From positions 1-6,313 of the forward strand of contig NZ_CALEVF010000263.1 of assembly GCF_937920395.1 (NCBI RefSeq): a stretch of DNA of 6,313 nucleotides, given 5' to 3'. Position 1 is the stretch's first letter. Each line of letters opens with the position of its first letter. Under the pieces are notes generated by a model, which worked only from the letters and a program-made list of their open reading frames with translations, did no database searches and was not told where the DNA came from. Of this stretch, positions 1-6,313 are shown in pieces. The stretch comes from an uncultured Clostridium sp. (lineage in GTDB: Bacteria > Bacillota > Clostridia > Clostridiales > Clostridiaceae). The translations under genes were made by a program, and so were the position numbers.

Positions 1-82
1 ATGCCGTTATCTTAAAATAAGTTATAAATATGGGTGGTACCGCGACGGACTCTTCGCCCCAAGTGAAGATGTCTGTTTTTTT
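1..82 (+). promoter_or_regulatory. 3' end of a T-box riboswitch leader, probably tRNA-Leu responsive (5' part outside window)
   Basis: The conserved T-box sequence GGGTGGTACCGCG lies at 32-44. It folds into the canonical antiterminator: GGG (32-34) pairs with CCC (58-60), GCG (42-44) pairs with CGC (55-57), and TGGTACC (35-41) forms the 7-nt bulge; T31 and A61 can add a pair. In this family the bulge UGGN pairs with the NCCA end of an uncharged tRNA, so transcription continues only when that amino acid is scarce. Here N is U, which fits a tRNA with discriminator base A, as tRNA-Leu has; many other tRNAs share it. Stem I with the specifier codon is outside the window, so leucine specificity is inferred from the leuCDBA genes downstream. 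Positions 1-30 are AT-rich linker without a recognisable element. Confidence 0.93.
46..82 (+). terminator. T-box regulated intrinsic terminator (leader attenuator)
   Basis: The arm CGGACTCTTC (46-55) pairs with GAAGATGTCTG (65-75), with one bulged T and one G-U pair, around a 9-nt loop; seven T follow directly (76-82). This is a standard intrinsic terminator. Its 5' arm occupies the apical loop and the first base of the closing strand of the antiterminator, so the two folds exclude each other. It should stop transcription ahead of leuC when the cognate tRNA is charged. Confidence 0.9.
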
Positions 83-190
83 GTACCCTTTTTTTATTCC
101 ATTTTATCGAAATATTCCGATAATTATACTTTTAGAATGTTTTGAATATAAATAATAAATTACTACTTAAAGAAATTTTAAAATTATATG

Positions 191-197
191 AAGGAGG
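191..197 (+). promoter_or_regulatory. ribosome binding site of leuC
   Basis: AAGGAGG is a near-perfect Shine-Dalgarno sequence. It lies 12 nt before the ATG at 210, which is a little long. The in-frame ATGs at 216 and 222 would be 18 and 24 nt away, so 210 is the best start. The stretch 83-190 between the leader terminator and this site is AT-rich and shows no convincing gene or promoter. Confidence 0.85.
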
Positions 198-209
198 TTT
201 CAAATTAAT

Positions 210-1472
210 ATGGGGATGACTATGACGCAAAAGATACTAGCATCACACGCTGGCATACAAAAGGTAACCGCTGGACAATTAATTATGGCAAATCTTGATT
301 TAGTATTAGGTAATGATATAACAACACCGGTCGCAATAAATGAGCTTAATAAAATGGGTGTTAATGAAGTTTTCGATAAAAAGAAAATTGCAATAGTTCC
401 AGACCATTTTGCTCCAAATAAAGATATAAAATCTGCCGAGCAATGCAAGTGCACCCGTGAATTTGTATATGAAAAAGGAATTGAAAACTACTTTGAGGTA
501 GGACAAATGGGTATAGAACATGCATTATTGCCAGAAAAAGGGCTTGTAGTTAGTGGAGATGTTGTAATCGGGGCGGATTCTCACACTTGTACTTATGGTG
601 CTTTAGGTGCTTTTTCAACTGGAGTTGGATCAACCGATATGGCAGCAGGAATGGCAAGTGGAAAATGTTGGTTTAAAATTCCAGAGGCAATACAATTCGT
701 TTTAACTGGCAAAATGCAGAAATGGGTTTGTGGTAAAGATGTAATTCTTCATATTATTGGAATGATTGGAGTAGATGGTGCACTATATCAATCAATGGAA
801 TATACAGGATCTGGAGTTGCTAACCTGTCTATGGATGACAGATTTACAATTTCTAATATGGCCATAGAAGCAGGTGCCAAAAATGGGATATTTGAAGTTG
901 ATGATACAACCCTAGAATATATAAAAGAACATTCAACTAGAGTTCCAATAACATTTAAGGCTGATACTGATGCAACATATTCTAGAATTATAAAGATTGA
1001 TTTAAGTACTATAAGACCAACAATAGCTTTCCCTCACCTTCCAGATAATACTAGAACTATTGATGAAGTTGGTCAAGTTAAAATTGATCAAGTAGTTATT
1101 GGCTCTTGTACTAACGGAAGAATAGAAGACCTTAGGATGGCAGCAAGTATCTTAAAAGGTAAAAAAGTTGATCCTAAAATAAGAACATTAATCTTTCCCG
1201 CTACTCAAAAAATATTTCTTCAGGCTCTTCGCGAAGGTTTAATTGAAATATTTATAGAAGCTGGCGTTGCAGTAAGTACTCCAACATGTGGCCCTTGCCT
1301 AGGTGGATATATGGGAGTACTTGCAAATGGAGAGCGAGCTCTTTCTACTACAAACAGAAATTTTGTTGGCAGAATGGGTCATCCTGGAAGTGAAGTATAT
1401 CTTTGTAGTCCAGCAATAGCTGCAGCATCAGCAATAACCGGAAAAATTTCATCCCCAGAGGAGGTAATGTAA
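210..1472 (+). CDS. leuC: 3-isopropylmalate dehydratase large subunit (LeuC)
   Basis: This is the iron-sulfur subunit of isopropylmalate isomerase, which with LeuD converts 2-isopropylmalate to 3-isopropylmalate in the cytoplasm during leucine synthesis. The protein has 420 residues, the length of the shorter LeuC2-type proteins rather than the roughly 465-residue enterobacterial form. The three cysteines that hold the [4Fe-4S] cluster in the aconitase family are present: C300 in VIGSCTNGR, and C360 and C363 in TCGPCLGG. The substrate-site motif [10 protein letters not shown] is at 121-130, and a conserved C-terminal stretch with [13 protein letters not shown] at 382-394. The family also contains homoaconitases, but the adjoining leuD, leuB and leuA settle the role. 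It is the first gene after the T-box leader, and its stop codon overlaps the leuD start by 1 nt. Confidence 0.97.
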   Translation: MGMTMTQKILASHAGIQKVTAGQLIMANLDLVLGNDITTPVAINELNKMGVNEVFDKKKIAIVPDHFAPNKDIKSAEQCKCTREFVYEKGIENYFEVGQMGIEHALLPEKGLVVSGDVVIGADSHTCTYGALGAFSTGVGSTDMAAGMASGKCWFKIPEAIQFVLTGKMQKWVCGKDVILHIIGMIGVDGALYQSMEYTGSGVANLSMDDRFTISNMAIEAGAKNGIFEVDDTTLEYIKEHSTRVPITFKADTDATYSRIIKIDLSTIRPTIAFPHLPDNTRTIDEVGQVKIDQVVIGSCTNGRIEDLRMAASILKGKKVDPKIRTLIFPATQKIFLQALREGLIEIFIEAGVAVSTPTCGPCLGGYMGVLANGERALSTTNRNFVGRMGHPGSEVYLCSPAIAAASAITGKISSPEEVM

Positions 1473-1966
1473 TGTTTAAAGGAAAAGCTATAAAATATGG
1501 TGACAATGTAGATACAGATGTTATAATTCCCGCAAGATATCTTAATACCTCTGATGCATTGGAGCTTGCATCACATTGCATGGAAGATATAGATAAAGAT
1601 TTTTCTAGTAAAGTTAAAGATGGTGACATAATTGTTGCTGGTAAAAACTTCGGTTGTGGTTCTTCAAGGGAGCATGCTCCTCTTGCTATAAAGACTTCAG
1701 GAATCAGTTGTATAATTGCTGAAAACTTTGCAAGAATATTCTTTCGAAATTCAATTAATATTGGTTTACCAATACTCGAATGCTTTGAGGCTGCAAAGGA
1801 TATTGAAGAGGGAAATGAAATAACAGTAGATGTTATTACTGGAATTATAACTAATAGCACAAAAGGTAAAACTTACCTAGCAACACCTTTCCCAGAATTT
1901 ATGCAAGATATCATAGCATCTGAGGGACTTATTAATTATCTTAAAGAAAGGACTGACGTTAAATGA
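1472..1966 (+). CDS. leuD: 3-isopropylmalate dehydratase small subunit (LeuD)
   Basis: This is the swivel-domain partner of LeuC in isopropylmalate isomerase. At 164 residues it has the normal length of the short LeuD2-type subunit (the enterobacterial form is about 200). Family motifs are visible: [16 protein letters not shown] at 9-24, [12 protein letters not shown] at 59-70 (the flexible loop that recognises the substrate), and the segment [15 protein letters not shown] at 86-100. The ATG overlaps the leuC stop as TAATG. GGAGG at 1460-1464, inside the end of leuC, lies 7 nt before it, so translation of the two subunits is probably coupled. The 3' end overlaps leuB by 4 nt. Confidence 0.97.
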   Translation: MFKGKAIKYGDNVDTDVIIPARYLNTSDALELASHCMEDIDKDFSSKVKDGDIIVAGKNFGCGSSREHAPLAIKTSGISCIIAENFARIFFRNSINIGLPILECFEAAKDIEEGNEITVDVITGIITNSTKGKTYLATPFPEFMQDIIASEGLINYLKERTDVK

Positions 1967-3036
1967 AAAAAATAGCTGTAATTCGTGGAGATGGAATTGG
2001 ACCAGAGATTGTTGATGGTGCAATTAAGGTATTAGATGTAATATCCAAAAAATATAATACGACCTTTGTTTATACAGATCTTTTAATGGGTGGGATAGCA
2101 ATCGATAAGACTGGAGCTCCTCTTCCAAAGGAAACCCTAGACACATGTAAACATAGTGATGCAGTTTTACTTGGCTCTGTTGGGGGTCCTAAGTGGGATA
2201 AGCTACCTGGTGATCAAAGACCAGAAGCTGGACTTCTTGGAATTAGAAAAGGACTTGAGGTTTTTGCAAACTTAAGACCTGCTATTCTTTTTCCACAATT
2301 AAAAGAAGCTTCAGCTCTTAAACAAGAAATTCTCAAAGGTAACATTGACATTATGGTTATACGTGAATTAACAGGCGGTATATATTTTGGTGAAAAATCT
2401 AGAATAGACCTACCCGGTGGTGGACAAAAGGCATGTGATACAATGACTTACTCAACTTATGAAATAGAGAGAATAGCCCGTGTTGGTTTCGAAACCGCTA
2501 TTAAAAGAAGTAAAAAACTTACATTAGTTGATAAAGCAAATGTGCTTGAAAGCTCAAGACTATGGAGAGAAATTGTTCTAAAAATGTCTTCAGATTACCC
2601 AGATGTAACTCTTGAGGTACAGTTAGTTGATAGTTGTGCAATGCAGCTTATAAAAAATCCTGGACAATTTGATACAATTTTAACTGAAAATATGTTCGGT
2701 GATATCCTAAGTGATGAGGCTTCTATGCTTACTGGGTCGCTTGGAATGTTACCTTCTGCAAGTTTAGGCAATGGCACTCTTGGTATATATGAACCAATAC
2801 ATGGCTCAGCACCAGACATTGCGGGACGTGACATAGTTAATCCAATCGCAACTATAATGAGTGCTGCAATGATGCTTCGATATAGCTTTAATATGGAAAC
2901 TGCTGCAAAAGATATTGAAGATGCAGTATCTAAAGTTTTAGATAATAAATATAGAACAATTGACATTATGGGCGTAGGCATGAAATGTGTTGGAACTATA
3001 GAAATGTCAAAACTTATTGCAAATGAAATAAAATAG
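1963..3036 (+). CDS. leuB: 3-isopropylmalate dehydrogenase (LeuB)
   Basis: This is the NAD-dependent beta-decarboxylating dehydrogenase that turns 3-isopropylmalate into 2-ketoisocaproate plus CO2 and NADH. The length of 357 residues is typical. Residues expected from the family are in place: substrate arginines R95 and R105 (in [16 protein letters not shown]) and R134; catalytic Y141 (in GGIYFG) and K191 (in DKANVL); and metal-binding aspartates D223, D247 and D251, the last two in [14 protein letters not shown]. The dinucleotide-binding stretch [12 protein letters not shown] is at 277-288. The ATG overlaps the leuD TGA as ATGA. The ribosome binding site is weak (purine-rich AAAGAAAGGA about 10 nt upstream), so translation probably depends on ribosomes finishing leuD. 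Confidence 0.97.
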   Translation: MKKIAVIRGDGIGPEIVDGAIKVLDVISKKYNTTFVYTDLLMGGIAIDKTGAPLPKETLDTCKHSDAVLLGSVGGPKWDKLPGDQRPEAGLLGIRKGLEVFANLRPAILFPQLKEASALKQEILKGNIDIMVIRELTGGIYFGEKSRIDLPGGGQKACDTMTYSTYEIERIARVGFETAIKRSKKLTLVDKANVLESSRLWREIVLKMSSDYPDVTLEVQLVDSCAMQLIKNPGQFDTILTENMFGDILSDEASMLTGSLGMLPSASLGNGTLGIYEPIHGSAPDIAGRDIVNPIATIMSAAMMLRYSFNMETAAKDIEDAVSKVLDNKYRTIDIMGVGMKCVGTIEMSKLIANEIK

Positions 3037-3058
3037 ACATATTTAATTTTAATATTCT

Positions 3059-3066
3059 AAAGGGGA
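3059..3066 (+). promoter_or_regulatory. ribosome binding site that decides the leuA start
   Basis: AAAGGGGA is the only Shine-Dalgarno-like sequence ahead of leuA. Its final A is the first base of the ATG at 3066, leaving no spacing for that start. It lies 8 nt before the in-frame TTG at 3075, a normal distance. This supports TTG as the initiator. Confidence 0.65.
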
Positions 3067-3074
3067 TGTTTAAA

Positions 3075-4739
3075 TTGTCATATAAAAAATATAAACCTTA
3101 TGGTTGTGTAAACATTAAAAATCGTCAGTGGCCCAATAAACTAATAGAAAAGGCACCAACTTGGTGTAGCGTTGATTTAAGAGATGGAAATCAATCTCTT
3201 CCTGTTCCAATGAACGTTGATGAAAAAGTTAAATTATTCAAACTACTTTTGGATATCGGCTTTAAAGAAATAGAAGTAGGTTTCCCTTCTGCATCAAATA
3301 CTGAATATCAATTTTTAAGAAAACTTATTGAAGATAATCTTATTCCGGGTGATGTAACTATTCAAGTTTTAACGCAATCCAGAGAACATTTAATTAAGAA
3401 AACTTTTGAAGCTCTAAAAGGAGCAAAAAAAGCGATTGTACATCTTTATAATTCAACTTCAGTTATACAACGGAGAGTCGTTTTTCATAAAAGCAAACAA
3501 GAAATTATTGATATTGGAGTAATGGGTGCAAAACTTCTAATGAAATACAAAGATAAATACCCAGAAACAGATTTTTCTTTTGAATATTCTCCTGAAAGCT
3601 TTACTGGAACAGAGCTTGAATACTCACTTCAAATTTGCGAAGCTATGTTAGACATCTTAAAACCAACACCATCAAAAAAAGTTATTTTAAATTTACCTTC
3701 AACAGTTGAAATGGCAACTCCTAATATTTATGCAGATCAAATAGAATGGTTTTGCAAGAATGTTAAAAATAGAGAAAACATTATTATAAGTCTTCATACT
3801 CATAATGACAGGGGTACTTGTACTGCTGCTTCCGAGCTTGGTATTCTTGCAGGCGCTGACAGAATTGAAGGTACGCTTTTTGGTAATGGTGAACGAACTG
3901 GAAATCTTGATATTATGACTATGGCTTTAAACATGCATGTTCAAGGAATAGATTCTAAATTAGATTTTTCTAACCTTTATGAAATTGTAGACATATATGA
4001 ATTATGCACTAAAATGAAAGTACATGAACGTCACCCGTATGCTGGTAAGCTTGTATACACAGCATTTTCTGGATCACACCAAGATGCAATCAAAAAAGGA
4101 CTCAAAGCTCTTAAAGATGAAAATAATAAATTTTGGGAAGTTCCATATCTTCCAATTGACCCACATGATGTTGGAAGAGATTATGAGGAAGTTATTCGTA
4201 TTAACAGTCAATCAGGTAAAGGCGGTGCTGCCTTTATAATGGAAAATGAATTTGGCTTTATTTTACCAAAGGCTATGCAAGTTGATTTTGGTAATCTAGT
4301 AAAAAATAAGACAGACCTACTTGGCACGGAACTATTAGGAAATCAAATTTATGATTTATTTGAAAAAGAATACTTAAACTTAAAATCTCCAAATTTATTA
4401 AAAAATTATACTATTCAATCAGTACAAAATGTTGAAACAGATGAAAATATAGTAAACATTAATGCTCTAATTTCAGTAAGTGGAAAAGAAATGAATATTT
4501 CCGGCACAGGCAATGGCCCAGTAGATGCATTCTTCAACGCTCTACATCAATCAAATATTAATGGTTATAACTTTATATCTTATGATGAACATGCTCTAGG
4601 TAGTGGCTCAAACTCAAAAGCTGCTACTTATATACAGATAGAATACAATGACAAAAGATATTTTGGAGTTGGTGTTTCTGCAAATATTGATACAGCTTCA
4701 TTAAATGCTTTATTTAGTGCCATTAATAGAAAAGGTTAA
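3075..4739 (+). CDS. leuA: 2-isopropylmalate synthase, long yeast/actinobacterial-type (LeuA)
   Basis: This enzyme condenses acetyl-CoA with 2-ketoisovalerate to 2-isopropylmalate, the committed step of leucine synthesis. From the proposed TTG start it has 554 residues; an ATG at 3066 would add three (MFK) but sits directly on the ribosome binding site. Numbered from that ATG, the DRE-TIM-metallolyase barrel shows SVDLRDGNQ at 35-43 (catalytic arginine, metal aspartate), HTHND at 244-248 (metal histidines) and GNGERTGN at 273-280. RINSQSGKGG at 378-387 lies in the linker subdomain. The region from about 440 to 555, including GTGNGPVDA at 480-488, is the C-terminal LeuA regulatory domain that binds leucine for feedback inhibition in this family. 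The N-terminal pattern of an aromatic WP motif followed by KAP.WCSVDLRDGNQ marks the long type-2 class. It is last in the operon, 38 nt after leuB. Confidence 0.95.
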   Translation: MSYKKYKPYGCVNIKNRQWPNKLIEKAPTWCSVDLRDGNQSLPVPMNVDEKVKLFKLLLDIGFKEIEVGFPSASNTEYQFLRKLIEDNLIPGDVTIQVLTQSREHLIKKTFEALKGAKKAIVHLYNSTSVIQRRVVFHKSKQEIIDIGVMGAKLLMKYKDKYPETDFSFEYSPESFTGTELEYSLQICEAMLDILKPTPSKKVILNLPSTVEMATPNIYADQIEWFCKNVKNRENIIISLHTHNDRGTCTAASELGILAGADRIEGTLFGNGERTGNLDIMTMALNMHVQGIDSKLDFSNLYEIVDIYELCTKMKVHERHPYAGKLVYTAFSGSHQDAIKKGLKALKDENNKFWEVPYLPIDPHDVGRDYEEVIRINSQSGKGGAAFIMENEFGFILPKAMQVDFGNLVKNKTDLLGTELLGNQIYDLFEKEYLNLKSPNLLKNYTIQSVQNVETDENIVNINALISVSGKEMNISGTGNGPVDAFFNALHQSNINGYNFISYDEHALGSGSNSKAATYIQIEYNDKRYFGVGVSANIDTASLNALFSAINRKG

Positions 4740-4757
4740 TAACATTATTCCTTATGC

Positions 4758-4811
4758 AATAACAAAGTGAGCTTGAGTATTTCACTCAAGCTCACTTTGT
4801 TATTATTTTTT
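4758..4811 (+). terminator. intrinsic terminator of the leu operon, shared with the convergent BMC operon
   Basis: A perfect 21-bp inverted repeat (arms 4758-4778 and 4784-4804) encloses the 5-nt loop ATTTC. On the + strand it is followed by A and then six T (4806-4811), as expected for a terminator of leuCDBA, whose last stop codon is 19 nt upstream. On the - strand the hairpin begins at the last two bases of the pduV/eutP stop codon. The tail there (complement of 4757 downward) is not U-rich, so termination in that direction would be weaker and rely on the stem, whose 3' half ends in a U-rich stretch. Confidence 0.92.
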
Positions 4812-5234
4812 AATATACTCTTTGAAATTTTCTAAACCTCGTTTATCAAATGCACTCACTTTAAAAATTTTCTCTACACCTGCATTTAATAAAAATTCTT
4901 CTGCTATTTTTATCTTGTTTTCATCAAGGCATAAATCAACTTTAGTTATAATCCCAATAACAGGTTTTGCAAATCTACTAGCAAAACTTGGTGGGAACAC
5001 ACTGTTTTCCTCCATACAATCCTGAACCATAGCAACTACATCGCTATCTACAGATGTAATTATAAGTGCATTATAAAAAAATCTGCTTTCAATATACTCA
5101 CCAGGAGTATCTATAATACTATCAATAATTTCAACTGTCTGTGTCTTTTTATAAAAAAGATTTCTTTCATACAATGCTTGAGTAAGTGTGGTCTTTCCAC
5201 AATTTGTTTTTCCAATTAACATTAGCTTTTTCAT
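4803..5234 (-). CDS. eutP/pduV: EutP/PduV-family microcompartment-associated P-loop GTPase
   Basis: This is a small Ras-like GTPase-fold protein found in ethanolamine and propanediol microcompartment operons; its exact role is unsettled, though PduV has been reported to associate with the compartment shell. It has 143 residues, normal for the family. Visible motifs are the Walker A loop GKTNCGKT at 8-15, the G3 motif DTPGEY at 42-47 (a family hallmark), and a TKVD base-recognition motif at 97-100 in place of NKxD. The opening KKLMLIG, the cysteine in the P-loop, and LTQAL followed by YKKTQ resemble PduV more than EutP, as I recall those sequences. It begins 9 nt after the shell-protein gene, and its ribosome binding site (AGGAGGGG, 5238-5245) overlaps that gene's TAG stop, so the two are probably co-translated. 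It appears to be the last gene of the BMC operon. Confidence 0.92.
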   Translation of the reverse strand: MKKLMLIGKTNCGKTTLTQALYERNLFYKKTQTVEIIDSIIDTPGEYIESRFFYNALIITSVDSDVVAMVQDCMEENSVFPPSFASRFAKPVIGIITKVDLCLDENKIKIAEEFLLNAGVEKIFKVSAFDKRGLENFKEYIKK

Positions 5235-5243
5235 ATACCCCTC

Positions 5244-5588
5244 CTAAGATTTAGTTATACTACACTCAGCAAAATTAAGAACACTCGCAAGAAGTTTTAA
5301 AACCTGCGTAAGTGCTGACTCTACGCTACCTACATCCCCAATTATAATAACCGTTCCACTAAATCTATCTACAAAACCAATTGTTACATCAGCTGCCTTT
5401 GTTGCAACATCGGCGGCTATAATAGCAGCCTCTCCAGGCGTTATTGTAAGTATTCCAAGGGCGCCCATATTATCTGCAATAAGCCCTAATTTTTTATATA
5501 AATCTTTGCTTGGGTTTGCAATTAAATGGGCTAATGTAACTTGCTTTCCCGGAACATATTCCTGTATTACCCTTTGTTTATCTTGCAT
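5244..5588 (-). CDS. eutS/pduU: bacterial microcompartment shell protein, EutS/PduU family
   Basis: This is a circularly permuted BMC-domain protein; relatives form hexamers that tile the shell facet and carry a small beta-barrel over the pore. It has 114 residues, normal for the family. The N-terminal barrel-forming segment [19 protein letters not shown] is at 8-26, and the BMC core runs from about 42 to 114, with [16 protein letters not shown] at 45-60, IGFVDRFSG at 70-78 and GDVGSVE at 84-90. [19 protein letters not shown], KDLxKKLGL and the CSIT near the C-terminus resemble Salmonella PduU at least as much as E. coli EutS, from memory. The pairing with a PduV-like GTPase matches the pduU-pduV order, although eutS-eutP has the same order. 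Its stop lies 18 nt downstream of nothing but the gap to the dehydrogenase is equally short, so all three genes form one operon. Confidence 0.95.
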   Translation of the reverse strand: MQDKQRVIQEYVPGKQVTLAHLIANPSKDLYKKLGLIADNMGALGILTITPGEAAIIAADVATKAADVTIGFVDRFSGTVIIIGDVGSVESALTQVLKLLASVLNFAECSITKS

Positions 5589-5595
5589 AATATTC

Positions 5596-5605
5596 TCACC
5601 TCCTT
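5596..5605 (-). promoter_or_regulatory. strong ribosome binding site of the shell-protein gene
   Basis: On the - strand this reads AAGGAGGTGA, a full match to the anti-Shine-Dalgarno end of 16S rRNA, 7 nt before the ATG at 5588. It predicts high expression, as a shell protein needs, and fixes the start. Confidence 0.88.
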
Positions 5606-5606
5606 G

Positions 5607-6313
5607 TTAATTATTGTAATAAACTTGATAAAATAGATCTATTATTTCTTCTGTCTTTGGCACCCTTGGATTGGTTTGCGTACATCTATCCTCTAAGGCA
5701 ATACTCGCCATTTCGCTTACTTCCATTTTAAAATCTTCTTCCTTTATCCCGTTTTCTTTTAATGACGCAGGAATATTTAATTCCTTTAGAATCATATTTA
5801 TCGCTATTATTAAGCTTTTTACTCCTTGGTAAACATTTGATGCTGGTAGTCCTAATAGTTTAGCTATTTCTGAATATCTTTTAGCAGCATATGTATACTC
5901 GCTTGAATTAAAATCTTTTATATCTGCATTAAATTCTATTACATATGGAAGTAATATAGCATTAGCTCTTCCATGAGATATATGAAATTTCGCACCTATG
6001 GTATGTGCCATTCCATGATTTAATCCTAATGATGCATTATTAAATGCTATCCCAGCAATACAAGAAGCATTGTGCATTTTCGTTCTTGCTTCTAAATCAT
6101 TACCATCTCTATATGCATTTATTAAATTTTGAAAAACTAATTTTATAGATTTTTCAGCTAATGCATCTGTATAATCGGTTGCCCTAGTTGACACAAATGC
6201 TTCTATATCGTGAGTTAATACATCCATTCCTGTATCAGCGGTTATAAAATTAGGTACCGTACTAACAAGTTCTGCAACTAATATAGCCTCATCCGGTTGT
6301 AACTCATCTGATA
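5607..6313 (-). CDS. iron-containing alcohol dehydrogenase, C-terminal part (N-terminus beyond window edge)
   Basis: This is a group III metal-dependent alcohol dehydrogenase, the family of FucO, EutG and PduQ, which interconverts aldehydes and alcohols with NAD(H). About 234 codons are visible and the frame stays open to the window edge. Roughly the first 150 residues, including the Rossmann NAD-binding domain, are therefore missing. The ATG at 6227 is not the start: translation upstream continues with conserved family sequence (PNFITADTG), and this Met sits inside the metal motif GMDVLTH. Counting from that Met, the iron ligands are D2, H6, H71 (in NHGMAH) and H85 (in SHG), with the same 14-residue gap between the last two as in FucO. 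It ends 18 nt before the shell-protein gene. In this setting it probably reduces the compartment's aldehyde to an alcohol and recycles NADH, as PduQ or EutG do, but which one cannot be told from this part. Confidence 0.93.
   Translation of the reverse strand, partial: SDELQPDEAILVAELVSTVPNFITADTGMDVLTHDIEAFVSTRATDYTDALAEKSIKLVFQNLINAYRDGNDLEARTKMHNASCIAGIAFNNASLGLNHGMAHTIGAKFHISHGRANAILLPYVIEFNADIKDFNSSEYTYAAKRYSEIAKLLGLPASNVYQGVKSLIIAINMILKELNIPASLKENGIKEEDFKMEVSEMASIALEDRCTQTNPRVPKTEEIIDLFYQVYYNN

Noticed and set aside
104..123. Short inverted repeat TTATCG...CGATAA in the leuC leader
   Set aside because: It has only 6 bp of stem, is AT-rich, has an 8-nt loop and no T-run. This is common by chance in such AT-rich DNA, so it is neither a terminator nor a convincing operator.
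121..175. TATAAT-like stretches after the leader terminator as a second promoter for leuC
   Set aside because: The region is almost all A and T, so -10-like hexamers are expected. I see no -35 box at proper spacing.
200..521. Two - strand open frames (200-454 and 306-521) opposite the start of leuC
   Set aside because: They lie antisense to a clearly conserved gene, and their translations show no family motifs. They are shadows of leuC codon bias.
1348..1860. 170-residue - strand open frame across the leuC/leuD junction
   Set aside because: It is entirely antisense to leuC and leuD, both of which are supported by catalytic motifs. The hydrophobic, low-complexity translation matches no family.
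2595..2981. 128-residue - strand open frame opposite the 3' half of leuB
   Set aside because: It is antisense to conserved LeuB motifs and has no recognisable domain or good ribosome binding site.
4024..4239. 71-residue + strand open frame inside leuA in another frame
   Set aside because: It overlaps the conserved LeuA linker region and has no supporting motif.
4822..5025. 67-residue + strand open frame opposite the EutP/PduV gene
   Set aside because: It is antisense to a gene with clear P-loop and DTPGEY motifs, and it begins just beyond the leu operon terminator.
5607..6227. Treating the ATG at 6227 as the start of a 206-residue alcohol dehydrogenase
   Set aside because: The frame remains open to the window edge, and the codons upstream encode conserved family sequence. 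This Met is internal to the metal-binding motif, so the gene is cut by the window, not truncated.

Overview
The window looks like chromosomal DNA of a low-GC Gram-positive anaerobe, most likely a Clostridium or close relative. The reasons are the AT-rich base composition, strong AGGAGG-type ribosome binding sites, a T-box leader in front of an amino-acid operon, and protein sequences of clostridial character. The species cannot be named from the sequence alone.

Left part (1-4811, + strand): a leucine biosynthesis operon. The window opens inside the 3' end of a T-box riboswitch (conserved T-box at 31-44, antiterminator 31-61, competing terminator 46-82). It is followed by leuC, leuD, leuB and leuA in that order. 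leuC/leuD overlap by 1 nt and leuD/leuB by 4 nt; leuA follows after a short gap. Together they convert 2-ketoisovalerate plus acetyl-CoA to 2-ketoisocaproate: LeuA makes 2-isopropylmalate, LeuCD isomerises it to 3-isopropylmalate, and LeuB oxidises and decarboxylates that. The last step, transamination to leucine, is not encoded here. A 21-bp perfect hairpin with a T-run (4758-4811) ends the operon.

Right part (4803-6313, - strand): the distal end of a convergent bacterial microcompartment (BMC) operon. In transcription order it holds the C-terminal part of an iron-dependent alcohol dehydrogenase (cut by the window edge), a EutS/PduU-family shell protein, and a EutP/PduV-family P-loop GTPase. 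The dehydrogenase would reduce an aldehyde to an alcohol and regenerate NAD+ in or near the compartment, and the shell protein forms part of the protein coat. The signature enzyme that would name the substrate (propanediol, ethanolamine, choline, fucose/rhamnose products and so on) lies beyond position 6313.

All gene families here are known. I found no previously undescribed system. The points most worth checking are the leuA start codon, the layout of the T-box terminator, the hairpin shared by the two convergent operons, and the identity of the BMC.
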